Assembly (NCBI RefSeq): GCF_019904175.1
Contig: NZ_CP061913.1
Span: 8,246,001-8,310,000 of the forward strand
Length of the DNA stretch: 64,000 nt
Source of the DNA: Dactylosporangium vinaceum
Lineage (GTDB): Bacteria > Actinomycetota > Actinomycetes > Mycobacteriales > Micromonosporaceae
Direction: 5' to 3'
This document shows, in pieces, positions 36,414 through 47,694 of this stretch. Each line of letters opens with the position of its first letter. Position 1 is the stretch's first letter. The position numbers and the translations under genes were made by a program. The notes beneath the pieces were generated by a model. That model ran no database searches. It worked only from the letters and a program-made list of their open reading frames with translations, and had not been told where the DNA came from.

Positions 36414-37193
36414 TCACGGACGTTCGGGCCCGTCGGGCAGGCGCATGGCCGGGCCGCCGACGTGCAAACCGAGCGGGGTGGCGCGGCCCTTCGGCTCCTC
36501 CCAGGGCTCCTGGCGGCCCAGGACGGTCAGGTCGAGGTACGGATTGCCGTTGTGGAACTCTTCGAGCCCGCGGCCATACGTGCTGTACGTGTGGAAGATG
36601 CCCTCATCGGTGCGCAGAAACGTGCTCAGGCCCGGCATCTCCGTGCCGCGCAGGCTCGTCGTCCACGGGCCGCCGGTCCAGGGGACGTTGAGCTCGCCCG
36701 CGTCGCGGAAGTGCAGCATGACCGGGGCGACCCGGTCGTCAAGCGTGGCGTGGAAGTCGTAGTTGAAGTCGCCGCCGAACGAGGAGTACCACGGGAACGT
36801 CCCGCCCATCCGCTCCCGGAACGCGGCGATCTTCGGGTACGGGGCCCGGGACACGGCGACGAGCGTGGTGTTGCGGATGTGCAGGCGCCGCAGCCCGGCG
36901 ATCCCCTCGGCCGCCGAGGAGCAGCTGGCGCAGGCCGCGTCCCAGTCCGGGGCGAACATGAAGTGGTGCACCACCAGCTGCGGCCGGCCGTCGAAGAGGT
37001 CGGCGAGGCCCACCGGGCCGGCGGGCCCTTCGAACGCGTAGTCCTGCTCGACCCGGACCATCGGCAGCCGCCGCCGGTCCGCGTTGAGCCGGTCCCGGGC
37101 CCGGGTCAGCTCCTTCTCCCGGATCAGCAGCTCCCGGCGGGCGGCCAGCCACTCCTCGCGCGACACCACCGCGGGCAGTTCTCCGATCGTCAT
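36414..37193 (-). CDS. DUF899 thioredoxin-like protein
   Basis: 259 residues from ATG 37193 (MTIGELPAVVSREEWLAARR). DUF899 family with a thioredoxin-like fold: LLIREKELTRARDRLNADRR, then HHFMFAPDWDAACASCSSAA with a CxxC (ACASCS) and the typical TFPWYSSFGGDFNYDF. Redox function is likely but untested. A further in-frame start at 37214 is less probable. Confidence 0.88.
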   Translation of the reverse strand: MTIGELPAVVSREEWLAARRELLIREKELTRARDRLNADRRRLPMVRVEQDYAFEGPAGPVGLADLFDGRPQLVVHHFMFAPDWDAACASCSSAAEGIAGLRRLHIRNTTLVAVSRAPYPKIAAFRERMGGTFPWYSSFGGDFNYDFHATLDDRVAPVMLHFRDAGELNVPWTGGPWTTSLRGTEMPGLSTFLRTDEGIFHTYSTYGRGLEEFHNGNPYLDLTVLGRQEPWEEPKGRATPLGLHVGGPAMRLPDGPERP

Positions 37194-37223
37194 GCCCAGA
37201 ACTATAGCAACCAATCGGTTGCT

Positions 37224-38672
<1,449 letters not shown>

Positions 38673-38699
38673 ATATGTCAGTGAATAGGTTACATTGGC

Positions 38700-39956
38700 T
38701 CAATGCAATACCCGCCGGAGCACGGGTGCGCTGAAGAGGTGCCCGGGCGGCGCGACCAGGTTCACCACGCGGTGGAAGGCGAGCGCGACCTCCGGATGGT
38801 GCTCGGCGGCCCGCAGGACCCGGGCGAGGTACCGGTTGAGGACGCGCACCTTCAGCGTCCGCCGGCCGGGCACCGACGGAAAGGCCAGGTCCCCGCCGAC
38901 CGCCATCTCCCAGGGCGTGTCGATCACCTTGGCCGCGGCCGCGTAGAACTTCGCGGGGTCGGTGACGTTGCGCAGTACCAACGCCTCCTGGGCCGCCACC
39001 GTCATGCCCTGCCCGTAGATCGGGTTGAATGCGCAGAGCGCATCGCCGAACGCCAGGAACCCGCGGGGATGCCGTTCGAGGCGCTCGAAGCGGCGCCTGA
39101 CGCTGGCCGGCACCCGGAACGCCCGCGGCTCGGTGACCGGCCGCGCCCCGAACACCACGTCGGCGACGTCGGCGATGCCGAGCCGGGTGGCGTAGGCCGC
39201 GAACCCCTCGGCGTCGATCGGCGGTGCGTCGCCCGCGAGCCCGCACAACGTCATGATCCAGCGGTCGCCCTCCTGGGGCAGCAGCGCGACCCCGAAGGGG
39301 AATGCGGGTGACATGCCGGTCAAGACCCCGAGCGATGGCGGGTGTACTCCCCCACGCTCGAACTCCCGCGTGGCGTACACGATCCCGGCGTGCACCGACT
39401 CCTCGACCGGCACCGCGTACCCCAGCCCGGCGAGCCAGGCCGGTGCCCGGTTCCCCCGGCCGGTCGCGTCGACGACGAGATCGGCGGTGATGTGCTCGTC
39501 GTCGATGCGCGCCCCGGTCACGACGCTGCGGTCGGCGTTCGTCAGCAGCCCCGTCGCGACCCGCCCGCCGTGGACCTCGACGCCCGGCAGTTTCGCCACC
39601 CGCCCGCGCAGATAGTCCTCCAGCGCCGGCCGGCTCAGGCACAGCACCGTGAGGCCGGACCGCGCCCGGGCCATCGGGTTGGGCCCGTTGTGCCAGGCGA
39701 AGTCCCCGTGAATGTCGACAGGCACCGCCCCGGCCGCGGTGAGCTCCCCGGTCAGCCCGGGAAACAGCTCCTCGAGCACCTCCAGCCCCTTGGCCAGCAT
39801 CGCGTGGGCGTGCCGTCCCTGCGGCACCCCTTTGCGCGGCCCGCTCCCGGCCAGATCGTCCCGGTCGAACACCGAGACCCGGTCGAATCCCTCGCTGAGT
39901 GCCCGCGCCGCCAGCAGCCCGGAGATCCCAGCCCCGAGCACAATCGCATGAGTCAT
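38700..39956 (-). CDS. FAD-dependent oxidoreductase, halogenase/monooxygenase-like
   Basis: 418 residues from ATG 39956 (GTG 39962 is possible). The N-terminal FAD dinucleotide motif is AIVLGAGISGLLAARAL. A second flavin segment, GFLAFGDALCAFNPIYGQGM, is typical of the geranylgeranyl reductase/PHBH class. No tryptophan-halogenase WxWxIP motif is visible. These enzymes modify lipids or secondary metabolites. The next gene on the same strand is another flavoprotein, which hints at a small tailoring pair, but no biosynthetic core genes are nearby. Confidence 0.82.
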   Translation of the reverse strand: MTHAIVLGAGISGLLAARALSEGFDRVSVFDRDDLAGSGPRKGVPQGRHAHAMLAKGLEVLEELFPGLTGELTAAGAVPVDIHGDFAWHNGPNPMARARSGLTVLCLSRPALEDYLRGRVAKLPGVEVHGGRVATGLLTNADRSVVTGARIDDEHITADLVVDATGRGNRAPAWLAGLGYAVPVEESVHAGIVYATREFERGGVHPPSLGVLTGMSPAFPFGVALLPQEGDRWIMTLCGLAGDAPPIDAEGFAAYATRLGIADVADVVFGARPVTEPRAFRVPASVRRRFERLERHPRGFLAFGDALCAFNPIYGQGMTVAAQEALVLRNVTDPAKFYAAAAKVIDTPWEMAVGGDLAFPSVPGRRTLKVRVLNRYLARVLRAAEHHPEVALAFHRVVNLVAPPGHLFSAPVLRRVLH

Positions 39957-40005
39957 GCCCACACGTCACCATCCGGAGCCGGCTCGCTGTACGGAAAAGT
40001 ACCCG

Positions 40006-41352
40006 CTACAACAGTCCGGGAATTGCCGAAAAAATCCCGGCCGGATCGTATTGCCGCTTGGCCGCCAGCACTCGTGCGAGGTTCACCCCGAACGATGCCC
40101 GGGCCCGCTCGTCCTCGTCCGGCCCGACCTGGTTCGGATACGCCCCCGGCAGCGCGACCGGGGCAAGGGCCTCGGCGGTGGCCTCGGCCCATTCCCGGTG
40201 CCGCTGCGGTGCCGGGTCGTCGGGCGCCCACACCGCGATCATCTCGATCACCTGGTGCGGGCGGCGGTGCGCGAACGCCGTCGCCGCCGGGTCGACCCGG
40301 GCCGCGGCCCCGTGCAGCCGGCTGACGAACAGCACCGAGTACGGCGACGACACGGCCGCCGCCCCGGCCGCGAGGGCCTCGGCGGCGACGCCCGCCAGGT
40401 CGGGCACCCAGGTGCTGCGCAGCAGGTAGTGGTTGCCCGCCACGGCGTTGCCGGCGAACATCCCGACCGCCGCCGCCACCGGCATGGGGCCGACCTGGTC
40501 GACGAACGGGTGCCCGAGCGCGCGCAGCCGGCCCACGTGCCGCTCCCCGGCCGCGAGGTCGTCGCCGCACCAGACCGGGCACAGGAACACCGTCGGCCCG
40601 TGCGGCCCGGGCAGGAACCCGGTCATCACCGTCAGCTCGTCGGGGGCGTCGGCGACGATTCCGGCGTAGCCGTCGAGGACCGCGGCGGCCTCGGCGATCG
40701 GGAACATGAGGATGCCGGCGAGCACCAGCGCAACTGGCTGGAGCCTGATCTGCATCGACGTGACGACGCCGAAGTTGCCGCCGCCGCCGCGCAGCGCCCA
40801 CCACAGCTCGGCGTCGCCGTCCGGGCCGGCCGTGACGATGGACCCGTCGGCCAGCACCACCTCGGCCGACAGCAGGTTGTCGGCGCCGAGCCCGCAGCGG
40901 CCGATGAGGGGCCCGTAGCCGCCGCCGGTGGTGAACCCGGCCATCCCGACACCCGGCTCGACCCCGGTGACGGCGGCCAGGCCGTGCGGCTGCGCGGCCG
41001 CCAGCAGGTCAGCGCCCGTCGCCCCGCCCGCCACCACGGCCACGCCCGCGGCGGCGTCGACAGTCACCGCGCGCATCCCGGTGAGGTCGACGACGACACC
41101 GCCGTCGCGGACCGCGCGCCCGGCCCAGTCGTGCCCGCCGGCCCGCACGGACAGCGGCTGCCGCGCCTCCCGCGCGGCCCGCACGACCGCGGCGACCTCG
41201 GCCGCGTCCCGGCACCGCGCGACCGCCGCCGGCCGGCTTGTCACGGCCGCGTTCCACACCCGCCGCGCACCGTCGTAGCCGTCGTCGTCCGGCCGGAGCA
41301 GACGGTCACCGAGCAGTGGTCGCAGGGCGCGGGCGATGTCGGCTGCTGTCAT
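40006..41352 (-). CDS. BBE-type FAD-binding oxidoreductase
   Basis: 448 residues from ATG 41352. PCMH/VAO-type FAD domain: SVRAGGHDWAGRAV contains the His that usually carries covalent 8-alpha-histidyl FAD, and GFTTGGGYGPLIGRCGLGAD follows. The Cys of bicovalent BBE enzymes is not at its usual place. The C-terminal berberine-bridge segment is YPNQVGPDEDERARASFG ... KRQYDPAGIF. Oligosaccharide or alkaloid-like substrates are typical; unknown here. Confidence 0.88.
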   Translation of the reverse strand: MTAADIARALRPLLGDRLLRPDDDGYDGARRVWNAAVTSRPAAVARCRDAAEVAAVVRAAREARQPLSVRAGGHDWAGRAVRDGGVVVDLTGMRAVTVDAAAGVAVVAGGATGADLLAAAQPHGLAAVTGVEPGVGMAGFTTGGGYGPLIGRCGLGADNLLSAEVVLADGSIVTAGPDGDAELWWALRGGGGNFGVVTSMQIRLQPVALVLAGILMFPIAEAAAVLDGYAGIVADAPDELTVMTGFLPGPHGPTVFLCPVWCGDDLAAGERHVGRLRALGHPFVDQVGPMPVAAAVGMFAGNAVAGNHYLLRSTWVPDLAGVAAEALAAGAAAVSSPYSVLFVSRLHGAAARVDPAATAFAHRRPHQVIEMIAVWAPDDPAPQRHREWAEATAEALAPVALPGAYPNQVGPDEDERARASFGVNLARVLAAKRQYDPAGIFSAIPGLL

Positions 41353-41448
41353 GCCGGGACCGTAACCCGCCACCACGGTGAGCGCCGTCACCAATACGAC
41401 CCGTCACGATTGAACCGCGGCCGCACCGGGCCGCACCGGGCCGGCGGG

Positions 41449-43947
41449 TCACAGGCGCGGGTCGACCGGCTCCGACTCGAGGGCGAGCACGGCGAACACC
41501 GGCTCGTGGATGCGCCACAGCGGCTCGCCGGCCGCCGCGCGTTCGAGGGCCTCGAGGCCCAGCGCGTATTCGCGCAGCGCGAGGGACCGCTTGCGCCCCA
41601 GGCTGCGCTGCCGCAGCCGCTCCAGGTTGGCCGGTTCGGTGTAGTCGGGGCCGTAGATGATCCGCAGGTACTCGCGCCCGCGCACCTTGATCCCCGGCTG
41701 CACCGGGCCGTGGCGGCCGCGGACGAGGTTGGCGAGGGGCTTCACGACCATGCCCTCGCCGCCGGCCGCGGTCAGCTCCTCCCACCACGCCGCGCCCGCC
41801 GCCGACGACTGCGGGTCGGTGGTGTCGACGACGAGGCGCCGGGTGGTGCGGATCAGCTCCGGCGCCGCCTCGACCAGCCGGTCGGCGATCGCCAGATGCC
41901 AGCCGTGATCCCGGTCGTGATACGTCGACCCTTCACTGGCCAGAACCTGGAACGGCGCCAGTTGTACCCCTTCGAGCCCGTCGGTCGGCCAGCAGTACAC
42001 CCGATAGGCGTCGGTAAATGCTCTGGCGTTGTCGGCCCGGGCCGACGTGCGCTCCAGCAGGGCCGCCACGTCGAGGCCGGCGGCCTGCGCGGTCTCGAGC
42101 GCGGCGACCGCGGCGGGCAGTGCCGCCCGGGCGGCCGCACCGACCGCGGCGTACTGGCCGCGCAGCAGCTCCCCGGCCTTGGCCGACCACGGCAGCAGCT
42201 CGCAGTCGAGCAGCAGCCAGCCGGTGCCGAGCTCGTCCCAGAGCCCGGCCGCGGCGATCGCGGCGCGCAGCCGGTCGAGCAGCGACGCGGTGAGCGCGGG
42301 GGCGAAGAACGGGCGGCCGGTCCGGGTGTACAGCGCACCGCCCTCGTCGCGGCGGACGAGCGCGACGGCGCGGGAGCCCATGTGCTTCTCCTCGCAGATC
42401 ACCTCGCTCACGCCGTCGCTGCGGTACGCGGCGAACGCCTCCGCCGGGTGCTCCAGCCGGTCCGGCCGGGCCGAGGTCGCGCACGGGGCCATGGTCGGCG
42501 GCAGGTACAGCAGCCGCCCCGGGTCGATCGCGAACCGGCTCATCACCTCCAGCGCCCCGGCCGCGTTGTCCTCGCCGACGGTGACCCGGCCGAGGTGGCG
42601 GGTCTCGACGATCCGCTTGCCGAGCACGTCGGTGATGTCCAGGACGTCGGGGAGCCGCTGCGCGACCGCCGGGAACGGCTTCACCGGCGCGTACCAGACC
42701 CGTTCGGCGTCGACGGACACGACCTCCTTCTCGGGGTAGCGCAGCGCCGTCAGCCGCCCTCCGAAGACGCACCCGGTGTCCAGGCACAGGGTGTTGTTGA
42801 CCCACTCCGGCGCGGGCACCGGCGTGTGTCCATAGAGGACGGTTGCGGCGCCGCGGTAGTCGTTCGCCCACGGGTAGCGCACCGGCAGCCCGAACTCGTC
42901 GGTCTCGCCCGTCGTGTCGCCGTAGAGGGCGAAGCCGCGCACCCGGGCCGACGCCCGCCCGTGGTACGCCTCCGGCAGCCCGGCGTGCGCGACGACCAGC
43001 CGCCCGCCGTCCAGGACGAGGTGCGAGACGAGGTCGCGGGCGAACACCTCGACCTGCTTGCGGAACTCGTCGGTCTCCCCGGCCAGCTGCTCGAGTGTCT
43101 CGGCGAGGCCGTGGGTGACCTGGACGTTGCGCCCGGACAGCGCCCGCACCAGCTTGTTCTCGTGGTTGCCGGGCACGGCGAGGGCGTGCCCGGCGGTGAC
43201 CATGCCCATCACCAGGCGCAGCACGCCGGGCGAGTCGGGTCCGCGGTCGACGAGGTCGCCGACGAACACCGCCGTGCGCCCCGCGGGGTGGGCCGCGTCG
43301 ACGGCCCGGCCGGTACCGTCGCGGGCGATGGCGTAGCCGAGCTTGTCCAGGAGCGACTCGAGCTCGGCGCGGCAGCCGTGCACGTCGCCGATGACGTCGA
43401 ACGGGCCGGTCTCGTGCCGGAAGTCGTTGGGCAGCCGCTCCCGCACGATGTGCGCGGCGTCGACCTCCTCGGCGCTGCGCAGGACGTGGGTCTTGCGGAA
43501 GCCCTCCCGGGCCAGGCCGCGCAGGGATCGGCGCAGCTGCTCGCGCTGGCGGCGCACCACGTGAGCGCCGAACGCCCGGTCGGGCCGGGCCGCGTTGCGC
43601 TCCAGGCACAGCTTCTCGGGCAGGTCGAGGACGATCGCGACGGGCAGCACGTCGTGGGCCCGGGCGAGCTCGACGAGCTTGCGGCGGGCCTCGGGCTGCA
43701 CGTTCGTCGCGTCGACGACGGTGAGGCGCCCGGCGGCCAGGCGCTTGCCCGCGATGTAGTACAGGACGTCGAAGGCGTCGCTGGTGGCCGCCTGGTCGTT
43801 CTCGTCGCCGCTGACCAGCCCACGGCAGAAGTCGCTGGAGATCACCTCGTAGGGCCCGAAGTGCCGGCCCGCGAACGTCGACTTCCCCGACCCGGACGCG
43901 CCGATGAGCGCCACCAGGCTGAGCTGCGGGATCACCAGATCGGTCAC
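41449..43947 (-). CDS. pnkp: polynucleotide kinase-phosphatase-ligase Pnkp of the Pnkp/Hen1 RNA repair system
   Basis: 832 residues from GTG 43947, overlapping the hen1 stop as GTGA. Three modules are present. The N-terminal 5'-kinase carries the P-loop GASGSGKST (16-24). The metallophosphatase has GDVHG (187-191), GDLVDRG (230-236) and GNHEN (260-264). The C-terminal adenylyltransferase/ligase carries the nucleotidyl lysine K521 in EEKHMGSR. Together with Hen1 it heals and seals RNAs, for example tRNAs cut by ribotoxins, while Hen1 methylates the 2'-OH so the repaired site resists renewed cutting. All catalytic motifs are intact. Confidence 0.96.
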   Translation of the reverse strand: MTDLVIPQLSLVALIGASGSGKSTFAGRHFGPYEVISSDFCRGLVSGDENDQAATSDAFDVLYYIAGKRLAAGRLTVVDATNVQPEARRKLVELARAHDVLPVAIVLDLPEKLCLERNAARPDRAFGAHVVRRQREQLRRSLRGLAREGFRKTHVLRSAEEVDAAHIVRERLPNDFRHETGPFDVIGDVHGCRAELESLLDKLGYAIARDGTGRAVDAAHPAGRTAVFVGDLVDRGPDSPGVLRLVMGMVTAGHALAVPGNHENKLVRALSGRNVQVTHGLAETLEQLAGETDEFRKQVEVFARDLVSHLVLDGGRLVVAHAGLPEAYHGRASARVRGFALYGDTTGETDEFGLPVRYPWANDYRGAATVLYGHTPVPAPEWVNNTLCLDTGCVFGGRLTALRYPEKEVVSVDAERVWYAPVKPFPAVAQRLPDVLDITDVLGKRIVETRHLGRVTVGEDNAAGALEVMSRFAIDPGRLLYLPPTMAPCATSARPDRLEHPAEAFAAYRSDGVSEVICEEKHMGSRAVALVRRDEGGALYTRTGRPFFAPALTASLLDRLRAAIAAAGLWDELGTGWLLLDCELLPWSAKAGELLRGQYAAVGAAARAALPAAVAALETAQAAGLDVAALLERTSARADNARAFTDAYRVYCWPTDGLEGVQLAPFQVLASEGSTYHDRDHGWHLAIADRLVEAAPELIRTTRRLVVDTTDPQSSAAGAAWWEELTAAGGEGMVVKPLANLVRGRHGPVQPGIKVRGREYLRIIYGPDYTEPANLERLRQRSLGRKRSLALREYALGLEALERAAAGEPLWRIHEPVFAVLALESEPVDPRL

Positions 43948-45365
43948 GGCGTGCCCTCCTCGGGTGCGGCCAGGCTGAACACGGCCATCTGCGTCGGCGG
44001 CCCGGCCTCGGGGTCCTGCGCCCCGACGGGCCGATACCGCACCCGGTAGCCGTGCCCGTCGGCGACGCGGTCCGCCCACGCCCGGAACTCGGACCGGCTC
44101 CACTCGAACCGATGGTCGCGATGGCGCATCCGCCCCGGCTCGAGACCGGCAAAGCGGCTGTTGTACTCCACGTTCGGCGTCGTGACGACCACAGTGGACG
44201 GACGCGCCAGCCCGAACACCACGTGCTCCAGCGCCGGCAGGCGCGGCGGATCGAGGTGCTCGATCACCTCCATCAGCACCGCGGCATCGAATCCGGCGAG
44301 CCGATCGTCGCGATAGGTCAACGACGACTGCAGCAGGTGTACCCGCTCCCGCCGCCGATCCCCCATGCGCTCCAGCCGCAGGCGCCGCGCCGCGATCTGC
44401 AGCGCCCGGTGCGACACGTCCACGCCGAGCACCTCACGCATCGCCGGATCGTCGAGCAGCACCCGGATCAGCGCTCCCTCGCCGCACCCGAGGTCGACGA
44501 CCCGGGCCGCGCCCGCCTCCCGCAGCACGTCCACCACGGCGGCCAGCCGCTGCGCGGCCAGGGAGGTCCGCACCGGCGCCTCGTCCTCGGGCGGCACCGC
44601 GTTGTCCAGCTCCTCCGGCGCCGTGTCGTCGACCTCGGCGAGCCGCCCGACCGCCGTGGCCACCAGCTCCCGCCGGTGCGCCAGATACCGCCGCGTGATC
44701 AGCTCCCGCTCGGGGTGCGTCCCCAGCCACCCGTCCCCGGCCCGGATCAGCTTGTCGACCTCGTCGATGCTCACCCAGTAGTGCTTGGCGTTGTCGAGCA
44801 CCGGCAGCAGGACGTACAGGTGGTTGAGCGCGTCGGCCAGCCGCACCTCCCCGCGCAGCGTCAGGTCGACGTAGCGCGAGTCCCCCCACTGCGGCACCAG
44901 CGGATCGAGCGCCACCGGCGCCGCCGCGACCTCCCACCCGAGCGGCCCGAACACCCGCTCCGCGACCTCGGCGCCACCCGCACAGGGCAGCGCCGGCACC
45001 GTGATCTCCAGCGGCAGCGCCCGCCGGGCCAGCTCCGGCCGGGCATCACACCGCCCGGCCATCGCCGACTTGAACACCCGCGCGATGGCCACCGAGAGCA
45101 TCGACGAGGCCGCGTACGGCCGATCGTTGACGTACTGCGCGAGCGAGAACCCTTCCGCGCCGACCCCCCGCCGGCCCCGGACGAGCCCCACCGGGTCGAC
45201 CTCGACGAGCAGGGCCGCGGTACACCGCCCTTGCGACGCCTCCGGGTAGAACACGTGCGCCCGCCCGACGGCCACGTCGAACTCCTGCACCTTCCCGGGG
45301 TGCTTGTGCAGCAGGAACCCGAGCTCGGTAGCCGGCTCCAGGGTGGTCGAGATCGTCAACAGCAC
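43944..45365 (-). CDS. hen1: 3' terminal RNA ribose 2'-O-methyltransferase Hen1
   Basis: 473 residues. The N-terminal half (1-250) is the bacterial Hen1 ligase-activating region. The C-terminal half is a SAM methyltransferase with DLGCGEG (291-297) and the metal-binding EVIEHLDPPRL (E366, E369, H370) that is diagnostic of Hen1. It methylates the 3'-terminal ribose before Pnkp seals the RNA break. It is upstream of and coupled to pnkp by a 4-base overlap. Start MLLTISTTLEPATELGFLLH agrees with family N-termini. Confidence 0.95.
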   Translation of the reverse strand: MLLTISTTLEPATELGFLLHKHPGKVQEFDVAVGRAHVFYPEASQGRCTAALLVEVDPVGLVRGRRGVGAEGFSLAQYVNDRPYAASSMLSVAIARVFKSAMAGRCDARPELARRALPLEITVPALPCAGGAEVAERVFGPLGWEVAAAPVALDPLVPQWGDSRYVDLTLRGEVRLADALNHLYVLLPVLDNAKHYWVSIDEVDKLIRAGDGWLGTHPERELITRRYLAHRRELVATAVGRLAEVDDTAPEELDNAVPPEDEAPVRTSLAAQRLAAVVDVLREAGAARVVDLGCGEGALIRVLLDDPAMREVLGVDVSHRALQIAARRLRLERMGDRRRERVHLLQSSLTYRDDRLAGFDAAVLMEVIEHLDPPRLPALEHVVFGLARPSTVVVTTPNVEYNSRFAGLEPGRMRHRDHRFEWSRSEFRAWADRVADGHGYRVRYRPVGAQDPEAGPPTQMAVFSLAAPEEGTP

Positions 45366-45456
45366 CGCCGAAGTATCCCCAGAACCGACTCCGATCGCCG
45401 CCGATTATCGGCATCCGCCCGCGGAACCTTTTGCCGGCCCGCCGAGTACAGGAGGC

Positions 45457-47169
45457 ATGCGAAAACTCGCCGTCCCTGCACGGCTTCGGACCGACCTGCC
45501 GGCCGCACTCGTGTTCGTCGGGCTGGCGGCGGTCATGCTGGCCGGCTACTGGGGCGACGTGCGGGGCCGGATCTCGGCGGAGCTGCCCGACGATCAGGTG
45601 TGGTTCGAGTGGCTGCTCGCCCACGGCGCCTACTGCGTGCGCCACGCCACCGATCCGCTGTTCTCCATGCGGCAGAACGTGCCGGCCGGGGTGAACATGA
45701 TGACCAACACGTCGGTGCTCGGGGTCACGGTGCCGCTGGCCCCGGTGACGCTGCTGCTCGGTCCGCACATCACATACCTGCTGTGGCTGGGCGGCGCACC
45801 GGCGGCGACGGCGTTCGCCGGATACTGGGTGCTGTCCCGGCACGTGGTCGCCTCACCGGTGGCCGCCGCGGTGGGCGGCGGGTTCGCCGGGTTCGCGCCG
45901 GGAACGGCCCACCACGCCGAGGGCCAGCCGAACTTCCTGTCGAACTTCCTGCTGCCGTTCATCGCCCTGTACGTCGCCCGGCTCGGCCGGCCGGGGCGGC
46001 GCTGGACGCGCGACGGGCCCGTGCTGGGGCTGCTCGTGGCCTACCAGGTCTTCATCAACGAGGAGCAGCTGCTCGTCCTCGCGCTGGGCTGCGCCGTCGC
46101 CCTGACCGTGTCCGGTGTGCTGCGTCCCCGGCCGGGCGCCGCCGCGCTGCGCCCGTTCGCCGCGGGCCTCGCGACGGCCGCGGGCGTCGCTGCGGTACCG
46201 CTGGCCTATCCGCTGTGGTGGCAGTTCCGCGGACCGCAGACCTACACCGCGAACCCGCTGTTCAACTCGTGGGGCGAGGACCTGCACGCGCTCGTCACGT
46301 ACCCGTACAACACGGTCGCCGGCGCGCGGGCGACCGAGGCCACGATCGGCGCGACGGAGCAGAACAGCTGGTACGGCATCACCACCGTCGCCGTCGTCGC
46401 CGTGCTGGTGCTGGTGCTCTGGCCGTCGCTGCCGGCCCGCACGGCCGCCGTCACCGGGCTGATCTTCGCCATCCTGTCGCTGGGCCCGCGCCTGCGCGTC
46501 GGCGGCCGGCTCACGGCCCACGACGGCCCGTGGGCCCTGATCCCCGACGGGCTGCCGATCGTGAGCCAGATGATGCCGTCGCGGCTGGTGTACATCTCCA
46601 CCCTCGCGATAGCCGTACTGCTGGCGCTGGGCTGGGACCGGGCGTCGGCCGACATGATCCTGGACGTGCGCCTGGCGCTGGCCCTGACACTGGTCCCGCT
46701 CTTCCCCACCCCGACCCCGGTCCAGCCGATCGATCCGGTCCCGCACTTCATCACCGCCGGCGGCTGGCACGCGTACGTAGCCGACGGCCGCACGGTGGTC
46801 CCGCTCCCGGTGCCCAGCAACGGCGCCGGCCTGGCCGGACTGCGCTGGAGCGCGGCGGCCCTGCACGAGTTCGCCGTTCCGGCCGGCTACTTCCTCGGCC
46901 CCGACGCCGACCACCGGGCCATGATGGGCCCGCCGTCCCGCCCGACGACCCGCCTGCTCGACCTGGCCGCATACAGCCCGACCGCGTTGGCCGTCACCGA
47001 CGCGGACCGCGCCGCCGCCCTGGACGACATCCGCTACTGGAGGGCGGCCATCCTGGTGCTTGACCCCCGCCACCGGCCGGACGGCCTGCGCCAGACCGTG
47101 GTCAAGCTGTTCGGACCGGGCCGGCAGGTCGACGACGTGTGGGTATGGGACGTCCGCGACCGAACCTGA
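45457..47169 (+). CDS. polytopic membrane protein, GT-C glycosyltransferase-like
   Basis: 570 residues from ATG 45457; AGGAGG lies only one base before it, an unusually tight spacing. About eleven membrane helices occupy residues 15-420, with an acidic first external loop (ELPDDQVWFEWLLAHGAYCV), then a soluble C-terminal domain. The layout matches uncharacterised actinobacterial membrane proteins similar to GT-C enzymes that use polyprenyl-linked sugars. No definitive motif identifies the substrate. Confidence 0.7.
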   Translation: MRKLAVPARLRTDLPAALVFVGLAAVMLAGYWGDVRGRISAELPDDQVWFEWLLAHGAYCVRHATDPLFSMRQNVPAGVNMMTNTSVLGVTVPLAPVTLLLGPHITYLLWLGGAPAATAFAGYWVLSRHVVASPVAAAVGGGFAGFAPGTAHHAEGQPNFLSNFLLPFIALYVARLGRPGRRWTRDGPVLGLLVAYQVFINEEQLLVLALGCAVALTVSGVLRPRPGAAALRPFAAGLATAAGVAAVPLAYPLWWQFRGPQTYTANPLFNSWGEDLHALVTYPYNTVAGARATEATIGATEQNSWYGITTVAVVAVLVLVLWPSLPARTAAVTGLIFAILSLGPRLRVGGRLTAHDGPWALIPDGLPIVSQMMPSRLVYISTLAIAVLLALGWDRASADMILDVRLALALTLVPLFPTPTPVQPIDPVPHFITAGGWHAYVADGRTVVPLPVPSNGAGLAGLRWSAAALHEFAVPAGYFLGPDADHRAMMGPPSRPTTRLLDLAAYSPTALAVTDADRAAALDDIRYWRAAILVLDPRHRPDGLRQTVVKLFGPGRQVDDVWVWDVRDRT

Positions 47170-47637
47170 GGCCAGCCCGGCCCTACCTGTCCGGCCGGAC
47201 GTCGCAGTGTTGCAGCGGGACCGGGTCGCAGCCCGTTGGCCGTCCTTCACGACGCCACGCGAGATGGATCTCCGTGCTCAGCCCGCGACGGGACCGGCCG
47301 ATCGCCTCATCGCCATACGCACCCACCGTCGCGCCGGCGTCGTCCAAGCCGCCGATCCCCGTTCCTGGACTCCGGCTGCATGCTGGTACGCCCCGACGGC
47401 CGAGGGCTCAACCCAGACAGTCCAGTCCACCAGGGGCCCGCCATCGCGAACCTACGCCACCCAAGGACCCGGTTCCGTCTGCCGCCCGCTGCCCACCGCC
47501 GGACTCGTGCCTGCAACGTCTTCCCCAAGCCGCAGCGTTTCCGGCAGGTCTCGCCACGGCGCACCCGTCAACCGATCGCGACGAACCGCCGGCGCATCGG
47601 CACCGATCACCACCGACATGATCGGCAGGACAAGCCA
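47170..47637. other. about 470 bases without a convincing gene
   Basis: The plus strand is conspicuously C-rich. The open frames present on both strands have unnatural Arg/Pro compositions, no ribosome-binding sites and no recognisable domain. It may be a decayed gene; I see no further structure apart from the hairpin at its right end. Confidence 0.5.
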
Positions 47638-47670
47638 CGACCCCGGGACGACTCACCCGTCCCGGGGTCG
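47638..47670 (-). terminator. perfect 13-bp hairpin terminator
   Basis: CGACCCCGGGACG (47638-47650) / CGTCCCGGGGTCG (47658-47670) with a 7-base loop, 24 bases behind the stop of the minus-strand gene ending at 47695. Confidence 0.8.
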
Positions 47671-47694
47671 AGGCCCGCGCTTGTTGAGCCGGTG

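Noticed and set aside
47139..47621. 160-codon frame in the gap behind the GT-C-like membrane protein
   Set aside because: Composition is dominated by Arg/Pro/Ser from C-rich sequence, and the frame starts inside the preceding gene.
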